Below, piece by piece: positions 34,663 through 45,148 of a stretch of 64,000 nt of DNA. The position numbers and the translations under genes are program-made. Source of the stretch: Seiridium cupressi (Eukaryota > Ascomycota > Sordariomycetes > Amphisphaeriales > Sporocadaceae); contig JARVKI010000065.1 in the NCBI GenBank assembly GCA_036674765.1, forward strand, positions 186,001 to 250,000, read 5' to 3'. The notes below the pieces were generated by a model, which was not told the DNA's origin, ran no database searches, and worked only from the letters and a program-made list of their open reading frames with translations. Position 1 is the first letter of the stretch; every line of letters starts with the position of its first letter.

Positions 34663-36420
34663 ATGGATAAGTCACAGATGGATATCAAAATGGCATCCGA
34701 TGAGCCAGCCAAGGCTGCTCTGGACTTGGTCCACGAGGCCGAGGCTGAGCGAGTCGACAGGAAAGCTGCAAATTCTCTACTGTGGAAGATTGACCTACGC
34801 CTGATGCCTCTGCTATGCATCACCTATGCTCTCCAGTCAATCGACAAGACCACGCTCGGCTATGCAGCTGTCTTTAATCTCCAAACTGATCTGGACCTCA
34901 AGGGTAATGAGTATTCCTGGGTTAGTGCCATTTTCTATCTTGGCTATCTAGCATGGGAGTTCCCCACAAATATCATGCTGCAAAAGCTGCCAATCAATTA
35001 CTTCATGGCCGGCACTGTAAGTTCACCCCAGGCCGACTAGGTATTCCACTTGTTGACCATTTCAGGTTATCCTCTGGGGCGTCATATTGATGTGCCACGC
35101 GGCGGTAGCCAGTTTCAGTGGTCTTGCCGCAGTTCGGACGTTCCTTGGAGTCTTCGAGGCTTCCATCAATCCAGGAACGATGCTGCTTTTTGCTATGTAA
35201 GCTTGCTTGCTGGCGCCAAGAAACTGCTCATGGCCAGCTAAACTCCTCACAGGTACTACTCGCGAGAGGAGCAGCCACTTCGCATGGGTATTTGGATCGG
35301 CTCCGCTGGTTTAGGATACGTGATCTCTGGCATTTCAAGTTTTGGTATTGGTCATATTCAGTCGTCTCTCGATAGCTGGAGGTTGATATTCCTGATTTGG
35401 GGAGCGATCACAGCTGCATGGGGTGTTGTTCTTGTATTTCTGTTGCCGGGATCCCCGCTGAAAGCCAATTTCCTCACGGAACACGAACGGGCTCTAGCTG
35501 TTGATCGTGTGAAGGCGAACAACACAGGTATTGAGAACGAGCACTTCAAGTTGAAGCAATTTGTCGAAGCGATGCTGGACCCAAAGACGTGGCTGCTTTT
35601 CCTCTTTGCCGTTACCAGTAACTCACCTAACGGAGGTCTGACAACGGTAAGCGGATCGTCCGTTTACCTACCACGAAGTGGTCGTGTTAACTTTTGATAG
35701 TTTCAAGGCTTGATCATCAAGGGAATGGGATTCTCAACACTACAGACGACGTTGATCCAGATGCCTTCGGGGGCTGTTCAGCTTGTTGCCTGTCCGCTGG
35801 CTTGGTGGGTCTATTTAAGAACTCTCCTGAACGCGTACTCTAACAAGGGCCAGCTTCTTCGCCTCCCGTATCAAGGATTCGCGGCTTACGGTCATGCTTG
35901 TCTGTCTTGCGCCTTTCTTGGCCGGCGTATGTGGCCTCTGGCTAATTGATGACACCAAGCCGTATGGCAGGCTCGTTTGCCTTTGGATCTCCTTCACCTA
36001 CACAGCCACGTGGACTCTATCAATGGCCGTCGCGACCGCGAACACTGCGGGTCATACCAAGAAGATCACCACCAATGCGATGCTACTAATAGGTTACTGC
36101 TTAGGTAATTTCATTGGCCCTTTCTTTTTCAAGTCCAATCAGGCACCAGTCTACAATCTAGGAGTTGGTATGATGTTCTTCTGCATCGCAGTTCAGGTTC
36201 TCTGCCTGGTTGGTATCTGGATCCTCTTGTGGTCCCGGAACAAGAAACGTAGGGCGATCATAGAAGGTGGTGGTGGTGATGGGGTGGACCCAAACACTCG
36301 GGGTTACGAGAGAGCTTTCCTCGACGAAACCGACCTGGAAAACCCATATTTCAAGGTACGTCTCGGCTCGACGAAATCTTGATGGGCTTTTACTAATCAG
36401 GGGTCCAGTATGTGTATTAG
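34663..36420 (+). CDS. MFS transporter, Dal5/allantoate permease-like (anion:cation symporter family)
   Basis: Exons 34663-35016, 35066-35196, 35253-35646, 35701-35804, 35854-36355 and a 12 nt terminal exon 36409-36420 give 499 codons (498 aa). The last exon adds only YVY-stop. It was chosen over read-through because NPYFKYVY matches the NPxFRYV ending of the family. Signatures are KIDLRLMPLLCITYALQSID in TM1, the YLGYLAWEFPTNIMLQKLP block after TM2 and FLGVFEASINPG in the middle of the N-half. The C-half has WISFTYTATWTLSMAVATAN and GYCLGNFIGP-type helices. Dal5-type carriers import allantoate, ureidosuccinate, vitamins and, in yeast, dipeptides at the plasma membrane. A peptide or amino-acid derivative is thus a plausible substrate next to a cytosolic dipeptidase. 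Confidence 0.9.
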
Positions 36421-36763
36421 CTCTCGAAAGTCAGACTCCAACTCGTCTTGGGCATGCAATCGACTGATGCTGTGCATGGCCTGGCGTTGAGGGATTCTGT
36501 ATGCCTTATTGTTCTTGATTACGTTTATATAGTGCCAACTTATAGCGAAGTATTCATCTTAATTTGATTGACTTGACCTGAATGCGTTATAGAATGGTAA
36601 CGACCAGCTATGCAGTCAGTCGTGCCTTGTGTCGGAGACACCATACGTCGTGAAGCAAGCCTGTAACCGATTTACCTAGTGCTCTGACGTCGGTCCATAG
36701 TTTTCTGCGGCAACCTCAGCAGACCGGGCCAGATATTGTTTCTAATACATGACGGACGCTTCT
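36421..36763. other. Convergent intergenic region
   Basis: 343 bp between the MFS gene and CDK8 3' ends. No feature is seen. This is the border between accessory and housekeeping gene content. Confidence 0.5.
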
Positions 36764-38447
36764 CTAAACCTCTTTGACCCTTTTTGCCGGCCGCATGAGC
36801 GTATCGTCGGGTAAACCGCTTCGCTTGGTTCCTGGTAACGAGGAGGTTCTGATATCGTTATCGTCCTGGCTGACTCTGCGCATAGGGTACGATGTCTTGA
36901 GGCCTTCGAAGCAGTTATTGCTCACTTTATCCCCTGTGCTGAAGAAAGGATGATGCAGTGCTTGCTGAGCAGTAAGTCGCTTCTCTGGGTCGTATGTAAG
37001 CAGGCCCGATAGCAGCTTGTATCCTTCTGCTCCCAAGGACGACAAGCTATTGTTGGAGCTTGGAGAAGATGTAGATGAATGTGCGCCAATAGTGCTGTAG
37101 TACCATTTCTCGAGGTGAGAAGTCGAATTGGCTTTGTTGTTATTGTGGTGGTGGTGGTGGTGTGAATGAGGATGCAGCATTGGTGGCTGCAAACTGTTCA
37201 AAGCGGAATATTCGGGCATGCTAGTTAAGAAGGGCCACTGTTCCTTCGTCGGTAAACCCATGATATCAACAATCTTCTGCATTTGATTCCTCTGAAAGGG
37301 AACTGTCTTCTTAGAGTCCATCTTGGCCTCCTCCCCTTTGAAGATCGGCCTGAGAGACAGTAGTTCAGCCATGATACAACCAACAGCCCACATATCAATG
37401 GCAGGTGTGTAATGCCGACTTCCCAACAAAAGCTCCGGTGCGCGATACCATATTGTCACAACAACCTTGTCGCCACTGAACAAGGAATGAAGTGGCTTGT
37501 GGAAGAGTCTTGCTAGGCCAAGATCGCCTATCTTTACCCGGCCTGCCGATGTGACCATGATGTTGGCGGGCTTCAAATCACGATGGAGTACCCAGTTATT
37601 GTGGAGATATAAACAGCCGTTGAGTAGCTGGAACATGATACTCTTGACTGTGGCCGGTGGGATGGGATGTCGCGGATTTTGTGTGTGGTGATGTATGATT
37701 TGAAGTAGGTCATGCTCCGCGTATTCGAACACCATGAATATGCACTTGTCCTCGAGAATGATCTCTACTAGGCGAATGACGTTTGGGTTATTGAGTTCGG
37801 AGCAGAGAGCCATCTCTCGTATCGCTGATTGAGAGATGCCAGTATATTGAATCTGCTCGCCCTCCTTGTCGGGCTTGAATTTCTTGATGGCAAACTCGCC
37901 AGGTTGGCCTTGGCGGCCCAAGGCCTTGTAAACTCGTCCATAAGTTCCGCTGCTAATAAAGCCAACCACCTTGTACTTGTCCACAACTCTGACTTTGGAC
38001 TGGTAGCGCTCACTATGGCCGCGGTCTGTATCTAGGAAGTATCGTCAGCTTGTATTCAGCTCGATATTGGACGAGTAGAGAGCTAACAGCGACGGGATGA
38101 TGCATGGGAAGGCACAAGAGGTTCGCAAGGGTAGATACGCCTAGGTGCAAGGGGCCAGTCTCGGTAGCAAGTGAGTGGGTATGAGATGAGTGAGTGATCA
38201 TCCATCACAGCGACCGGCCTTCTCAACTATTGAAAGGGTGAAGGGTGTGGGGTGAGGAAGAGAGCTGGGAATGAAAGGGAAGCAGGGTGTTATGTGAAGG
38301 CCACTTGGCCCCCAACATCGTTCTCTAATCAGAACCGGCGCTTGGTGTACCTTCAAACGCAGCCTGGACGCTTCTTTTTAGTCCCTGGTTTCGTGCCGAT
38401 GCAGATCCTGGACCAGAGGCTCCCGACGGTGGGTTTGTGAGGGTCAT
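36764..38447 (-). CDS. ssn3: Cyclin-dependent kinase 8 homologue of the Mediator kinase module
   Basis: Minus-strand exons 38447-38351 and 38031-36764 give 455 codons (454 aa). The 319 nt intron joins in phase QAAFE to [20 protein letters not shown], as in other fungal Ssn3 proteins. The kinase signatures are [14 protein letters not shown] (P-loop), the CDK8-type SQSAIRE helix in place of [23 protein letters not shown] and [10 protein letters not shown]. The C-terminus ([22 protein letters not shown]) is typical of filamentous-fungal CDK8. With cyclin C, Med12 and Med13 this kinase phosphorylates RNA polymerase II CTD and transcription factors in the nucleus. An insertion with six consecutive His and Asn residues ([12 protein letters not shown], near 37150) between kinase subdomains is low-complexity and species-specific. 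Exon 1 is inferred from phase and similarity. Confidence 0.93.
37139..37170. repeat. GTG/CAC trinucleotide run coding poly-His in CDK8
   Basis: A run of GTG triplets on the plus strand encodes His on the minus strand, with Asn codons adjoining. It is in frame and does not disturb the kinase core. Confidence 0.8.
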
Positions 38448-39113
38448 TTTGATGAGCGGCGATGGGCCCGGAAGGCAAGCCGGTAGATAGCCGGGGAGGG
38501 GAAATGAAACAGTCCGAGTGGCCCGGATCGCTGCTATCTCATTGGAGGGTGTACTAACGAGCCATGGAAACTGGTAGGTATAACTTCTGATGTCTCGGAA
38601 GACTTGATGGAGCTTGGCTGTTGGTGCGGACTGCGACGAGCAGGATTTGGCTGATGCGTTTAATCTTTCTCGCCGTGTTACGCCTGGGTCACCACCGCTG
38701 CTGCGGTCAAATCGAGCAACAAGCGAGACACAAGCACAGCGACTAGAAACCTCAGCGAGATGAAGAAACACTGAATAGTATATAATCAAGGCCGGGACAA
38801 TTGTTGATTCGATGGAACTACTCACAAAATATGAGTCGAGGTTGACAAGTGAGACGAGGGTGGGCCAGTCCAGATGTGTGGCTAGTGCGCAAGTAAATGT
38901 GGCGTAAGCTGCTCAGGGGCAATGAAGCTCCAGCATTGGTGGACGTAATTTCGAGTGAGGCATATATTCGATTCGATTTAACCAGATAATAGAACTTATA
39001 TCCGGTACCGATGGGTCTTGATGCTTTTCCATTGACGATGCCGCAAACTCCATGGGAAAAGATGCTTGCTTCTACCTCGACTTGCTCACCATCTGTCTCT
39101 AGCACTAATTGCT
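38448..39113. other. Intergenic, CDK8 promoter and arp2 3' end
   Basis: 666 bp. It should contain the CDK8 5' UTR and promoter. A minus-strand ORF (38325-38825) covers exon 1 but has no further support upstream of the ATG. Confidence 0.5.
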
Positions 39114-40417
39114 CTATCGCGGGCCCAACTTCTCCAGTACCCTGGTGCCTTCCTCCTCCCACTCCTGTTTCGTGATCCACATGCTCTCCTTGTCAGCCAT
39201 GATGTTGGCCAACACTGCACCACCCAAGAAAACCATGTGTCTTCGCCTAGGCGGGTCCTCTATCCTGACCTTGAACTTGCTGAGGCGCTCTGGGTTGCCG
39301 CCCAGAACCCTTGTGAGCCACAATTGCTTCAATTCCTTCTCTAGTCTGCTCGGCAGACCGGGGTACATGCTGCTTCCGCCTGAGAGAACAATGGCCTTGA
39401 ACAGCGATGAGCGCACATCGACGTCGGCAGCCTGGATGGTGTTGAATAGGAACTCGGCAATTCCAGGCTGTTCGCAATCAACAAGATGTGGTTGGAAGAG
39501 GCACTCTGGCGCTTCGAAGCGTTCACTGCCCACCCGAATGACACGGCCGTCGGGTAGAGTATAGCTCTCGACGAGAACTGTTGTGTCTTCACTAAGACGC
39601 TTGTCCAGCTCCAGGTCGTAGGATACGTAGCAGAGCTTCTCTTTGATCTGGCGCACGGTTTCAAAGTCGGCGGTTCGGTTCAGGGCGTAGCCGCGTCGTA
39701 GGAGCAAAGCGATCAGGTTGCGAGTGACATCTCGGCCGGCCACATCCAGACGCCGCGTCAAGTGGTTGAGCACGACCGATTCGTAGACGGGGACGATATG
39801 TGTCACACCATCACCAGAGTCGACGACCACTCCAGAACTCAAGCCTGCAATCGCGCGAGTTAGATCCCTGGCTCGCTGTTTTTTTGCCGCTTTGCTAGTA
39901 GCTCGGTTTACGTACCTTGTGCATAGAGAGCCAGCACTGCCTGAATAGCCACGTATACTCCGCCGAAGCCATATCGATCGAACATGACCTCGCACATCTG
40001 TTCCCTGTTCTTGAGCGGGTTCATTGGCGGCTCGGTAAGGAGAATCTTGCGCCCTGTCGGATCAACCTGCATCTTCTCGAAGAAAGTATAATCCCACAGG
40101 TGCTGCATGTCGTCCCACTTCTTGACAATGCCGTTCTCCATCGGGTAGCTGATTTGGAGCATGGTTCTGGCGGCGGCGGCCTCTTCACCGCACATGATAT
40201 CCTTTATTACTACGTCATTGTCGCTGCCCTTCTCTTCGGATCGCAGGATGGGTCGGCCGACGATGGACGGGTACTGAAACTCCGGGAAATTTTGGGCGGC
40301 ATATCCGACTTTGAGGAAACCCGTTCCGCCGTCGAGAACTGCGAGGTGTCATGATTAGGGCTGTGCGACACCAGGCGGAGGGAGTGAGCAGGCCATACCA
40401 ATGGGAGCCTCCGACAT
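39114..40417 (-). CDS. arp2: Actin-related protein 2
   Basis: Minus-strand exons 40417-40399 (19 nt), 40338-39916 and 39844-39114 give 391 codons (390 aa). The N-terminus [20 protein letters not shown] forms the phosphate-binding loop 1 of the actin fold. Then follow [46 protein letters not shown] (loop 2), [37 protein letters not shown] and the KLG end. These features are specific to Arp2 rather than actin or Arp3. Arp2 pairs with Arp3 in the seven-subunit Arp2/3 complex that nucleates branched actin filaments at endocytic patches. A housekeeping gene in tandem with CDK8. Confidence 0.96.
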
Positions 40418-41706
40418 GATCGGTGACGGGCGCAATACCGAGGTCAGGGGCGAAGCAAGTACGATATGTCGAGACGGTTGAGTCAACCAAGAGTGACCAA
40501 TGCCAACCCGTCTGCAATGTTGAATCCAGACTACTTAGGCAGCTTGAATTGGCTGGGCGGACTGGATGGCGATGGCGGGGTCGGCGGTTGGAGTTGACTT
40601 GGTGCTTAGAGGGCCAGAGGCGCTGCAATTAGTGCACGGCCACATTTCCAGCTCCCAGCTCCCAGCTCACAGCTCCAGCCCCAAGTATTACGATGCATGC
40701 CAGGGATCTCCATGATGCATTTCAAGCACTTACACATGTGGCTTACGCAGCTCAACTCTCTCAAGCACCCCGCATTATCCCCCGCGTCAACCACACAATG
40801 GAACCACTGGCATCTGCTTGGGAGCTGGTATTGCACAGCTTCAAGTTATCTTTGCCTGCGTGAGAGCACTTGGATGATGAGACTTGACCTGGAAAATTAC
40901 TGTGGTAATGCGTCAGGGAACACTATCGATACTAATTACGTGCTCCGAAGACTGCGATACAAACATTCCAGTGTCTCATGTATATATGCCTACCGATACC
41001 AATATCGTGACTACACATGGCATCTACACGTCGACTCCCATGGTCAACTTAAAACGACATATAGAAGAGCCAGCACCTAGACCGCGAAACACAAGTCGGG
41101 GACTCAAGTGTCATAACTACCAATTTTTGGAAATCATTTCAAGTCATTCTGCATAGTGCCAGCTGGACTGGACTATTCATTCACGACAGTGAATTACAAT
41201 ACAAACTCGCAGCATGGCCTACTATGTGGCTCGCAAAGTACACATATACCTTGGCGTCGTGGACTGCAGGACGCTTTGCCAGATCGTGGCAATACCACTC
41301 TGACTAACGCTTGTTGACTTCCTGTCATTATGGTTGCATTAGCCAAGATTATGTCGTGAGGGTTTACAAGCTATTGGAGCTTGCCACTCCCGTGGGGTCA
41401 CGCGGGCTCCGTCCTCGGCATGGTCTTCACGATATATTCTTCGTCACAAGCTTACCCCAACTTTCGTTATATCACATTTCATACTAGCCACAAAGGCCGG
41501 CAGAGCAGTGATCACTGACGTGACTATACCAAAGGTCCAACAACATTGAATCGTATTACCCCATTCTGCTACTCCCACTTCTGCAACCCCCATCCAACCT
41601 TATACAGTACACACGTATGAAGGGTTAAGGTTGTAGGCTATTCATAGTCCTGCGCAGAGCCAGTGTGCCATACTCATATTCCTCCACGAGATCTTTCGTT
41701 GCCAAG
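40418..41706. other. Gene-free interval between arp2 and the racemase gene
   Basis: About 1.3 kb, divergent, holding two promoters. A short imperfect tandem array of CAGCTCC-like units lies at about 40649-40678. The ORF at 40697-41080 has no family features. Confidence 0.5.
40649..40678. repeat. Imperfect tandem CAGCTCC(C/A) units
   Basis: Four short direct repeats of the CAGCTCC type in the arp2 upstream region. Minor simple sequence. Confidence 0.55.
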
Positions 41707-42510
41707 ATGCCCAAGATTCTTGTGCTCAACCCCAACTCATCCCAGTCCATGACTGACGGAGTAAAGACTGTCGTCAAGGCCATAGACCTGCCGCAGGTAC
41801 GACGAAGTTCCTTCCACAAGTCATTCCACACTAATGCTCAATAGAGCGCCGACATACATTTCTACACAGCACCTGCCAGGGCTCCAGCTAGTATCAATGA
41901 CGGGAAGGATATCGCATCTAGCGCAGAAGCAGTGAAAGCAGACGCATGGCGCTACATCGAGGATGAGAAATTCGACGGCATTCTGGTAGCATGCTTCAGT
42001 GTACACCCCTTGGTAGGAGAGCTGCAGCGCATGAAAGGTCATTCTCGAATCGTGACTGGCATCTTTGAGGCCAGCATTCTGACCGCATTGCCTCTGCTCA
42101 AGCCCAATGAGAAATGGGGCATTGTGACCACTGGCAAGTTCTGGGAGAAGCATCTCACTGATGGGGTTCAGCATTTCCTGGGCGCAGGCGAGGGCGACAA
42201 GAATACTAGATTTGCCGGAGTTGAGTCTACGGGATTGAACGCCTCGGATTTCCACCACGGCGTCAGTCCCGACGTAGTGAATCAGAAGATCAGAGAAGCC
42301 ACCAAGAGATTGCTCAAGAAGGGGCAAGTTACCTGCATCGTCCTGGGCTGTGCGGGAATGGCTGGAATGGAGAATCAAGTTCGTACTGCGGCGTTGGAGG
42401 AAAGTGGTGAGGACTTTGCGCACAACATATTGAACGTCATCGACGGAGTCGCAGCAGGCATAATACAGGCTGAGCAAATCATTCGTCAGCAGCAGCTGCT
42501 ACGCAGATGA
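41707..42510 (+). CDS. Asp/Glu/hydantoin racemase family protein
   Basis: Exons 41707-41796 and 41845-42510 give 252 codons (251 aa). The N-terminus MPKILVLNPNSSQSMTDGV is the substrate-loop signature NPNxS.xMT of hydantoin racemases and yeast Dcg1. The two catalytic cysteines of the cofactor-independent racemase fold are at Cys80 (VACFSVHPL) and Cys199 (IVLGCAGMAG). Members epimerise 5-substituted hydantoins, allantoin or acidic amino acids in the cytosol. In yeast the relative DCG1 is nitrogen-regulated. The gene is intact. Its substrate cannot be inferred from neighbours, which are arp2 and a sugar-porter MFS gene. Confidence 0.88.
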
Positions 42511-42789
42511 GAGACTTGGCAATCTTCGATGTTGAATCTCTATACTATTTGTAAAAGTAATTCATGTTTAGGTTTGCCGGTCTTTTCTGTCGGATTGTGT
42601 TCCAATTGATGATAACACATTCTCATCTAGAGACCCCTGGACTATGTCATCTTAACGACGAAGGGATGGTCTTACAGGTCTAGTCAGCCATTGTTGGTGA
42701 TCAGGATAAGTTGAAAGGGTCTTCTTGAATTTTAGGTAGTTATCGATTCTGCATAGGTATAGTACGAGAATTCGCCTGCGGGCGACACT

Positions 42790-44409
42790 TCAGTCGAGTC
42801 TCCTAGTTCTACCCCATACTTCGTCTGCATCCTTCTTGCCCCTGGTCTCCGGTACTTTCCAAGTGATGAACAGTCCCGAGCAGATAGCAAGGGCAGTGAA
42901 TATAAAGTAGACCCAGCCGGCGCCACCAAAACGTTCATTCAATGCAACATTGATAATGGGAAAGAATTGAGCAACCAGGAAAGTTGCGATATAACTCGCG
43001 CCCAATCCCCAACTTTGCGTGGCACCGACGGCCTTCTGCCCAACGAGCTCGCTGGCCATCATGAACGGTACTGGTCCCAAACCAACGGCAAAGAATGCGA
43101 CGAAGGACAAAACCGCTATAGCGCTGAGTATTTTGACACCAAACAGGATCGACAATGCCAGACAGAGGGCGCTTGTGCCCTGGCCGGCCGTAGAGAGCAG
43201 TAAGCATGCCTTGCGTCCCAGTTTATCTGGCAGAGGAGAGCAAGCGATAGTAACGACAAGGTTCATAGCCGAGATGATGATGGTCAGGAGTGCCGAATTG
43301 ATCGGAAGAAGGTCGGCAAGCAGGGAAACTGAGTACATGATGATCGAGTTGACGCCACAAAACTGCTGCGCGAACATGGTTCCAACAACGGCAATGATGG
43401 CGGGTCGCGTGTCAGAGTCGCGAACAGCCTGCAGGAAGCCTAAATGTTCGCCATCTTTGTTGCCACTGTCCTTACCAGCATTGGATCCTGTCTGAGAGGT
43501 TGGAACATTGGTGTCGACAGCATCGTTCAACAGACCTTCTTCCTCGGGACGCTGTACACCGGAGCCCCACGTTGCTACCTCTTCCTCAAAATCGTCAATA
43601 TCGTAGTGCTCGCCCCGAATCCGCTGCAAAACTCGCCGGGCACCAGGCACACTCTTGTTGCTTGCCAACCAAGCAGGACTCTCAGGAACGACGATAAGAC
43701 CAAACCCGTGAACGCCCGCGATTATAACACCAGTGCCAAGAATCCATCGCCACGCTGAGCCGTAGCTCAAGAAATATCCCAGGGTCTGTGCTGCAAGGAT
43801 ACCAACGTTGATGCTGATCTGGGTCATGAATCCGAAGAATCCTCGCTCCTTCGGCGGTGCGATCTCGCTAATGTACAAAGGCACGATAACAGTTGCGGCG
43901 CCAGCCCCGGCACCCGAGAACATCCTGCCGATAGCCATGATGGACACTGAAGCTGCTACCGCTTCAACAAGAGAACCAATAACGAATAGTAAGCTCGTGA
44001 TGCGCATGGCTAGAAGCCGTCCTTTGGCAGAAGATATCGGGCCAGCACCGAGAGCTCCAATTAGGCCGCCGACGGTGAAGGTGCTCGATACAACAGCGAA
44101 ATGAACATTATCCATAGGAATACAGTCGGGGAGAGCTGAGATATGGGCATCGTCGGATCGGGGAGAGGCTAGCGCCGTCGCGAGTTGACTTGAGATAGAC
44201 TTCTTTCGGCAGGTAATTACATCTTGTGGTGCGTTCAGCTCGCCCTATTGTAGAGTGCATTAATGGACTGGACTGACGTCGTCAAACACCCAGCAGGGGA
44301 ATCTTACGAGATGAAAACCAAACTGAAGAGGTCCTAGGGTGCTGACGACGATCAAGAGGATAAGGTAGGGCGAGATGTCCCGTACAAATTGGCGAAAGCC
44401 AGACGCCAT
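42790..44409 (-). CDS. MFS sugar-porter-type transporter
   Basis: Minus-strand exons 44409-44308 and 44244-42790 give 519 codons (518 aa). Exon 1 (MASGFRQFVRDISPYLILLI) provides TM1 and joins in phase. Sugar-porter signatures include GRMFSGAGAGAATVIVPLYI, SEIAPPKERGFFG, PESPAWLA, QQFCGVNSIIMYS, DKLGRKACLL and the terminal VPETRGKK, with about 12 hydrophobic segments. A hydrophilic, glycine/asparagine-rich insertion lies in the central loop. Its relatives include the yeast Ybr241c/Vps73 group, which are vacuolar or endosomal putative hexose carriers. Location and substrate are therefore uncertain. Confidence 0.88.
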
Positions 44410-45148
44410 TTCGTGTTCGCTTCTCTGGCTGAAATGATGCCGTACAAGTTACAATAGGCGAGACTCAGTAAGGAACAAATCCCACTATTCGGGAACGGTC
44501 GTTGGGTTCGAGAGAAAGGATCGAGGCGGAGAAGCGCTCGTGACAGGTATCGTCATGGGCGTCTGGGGAGGTGGGATGCATGTTGAGTTGAGCGTCGCAC
44601 GCGGAAGGCAGGCAGTGTCCCCGTGCACTGCCAAGTCGGAAGCAGCCGAGTCTTGCTTGGGGCAAGCACTAATGTAACCTACCTAGCTAACTGCCCCTCC
44701 TCACCAGTTCAAGCGAAGCACGGGACTGAAGAGGGAATTGTATACTTCAATGATGCTCTTAGCTATATCTGTGAAAGCAATCAAATACAAATAAGCCAAA
44801 GCGAATATCGAAGCTCGCTGCTAAAACCGAATTATCCCACATTGTGGCCCTGACTTGCAGCTTTGAGGGTGCTTGACTCTGGGTGAGGGCCCCCAAAGAT
44901 GCAATCGTTAGATTAACGATACTGTCCACGTCTCTCATCGGTCTTTGCAGTGTGGTCTTATACTGGTTACCATTCAAACCTGTGACAACTAGGAGCAGTA
45001 GACTTGACCAGCGTTCTATCCGGGGTCACCGGAATGAGGTGATCCAAAGCCGACTCCCGGGAGAAAAAAACAACGATTCCAATTCTCAAAACTGTAGACG
45101 TACGGGTATTATATGCTCATGAAGGAGACATGATCATCAGCAGACACC
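44410..45148. other. Intergenic region
   Basis: 739 bp holding the MFS promoter and the rpa43 3' end. No other feature is seen. Confidence 0.5.
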
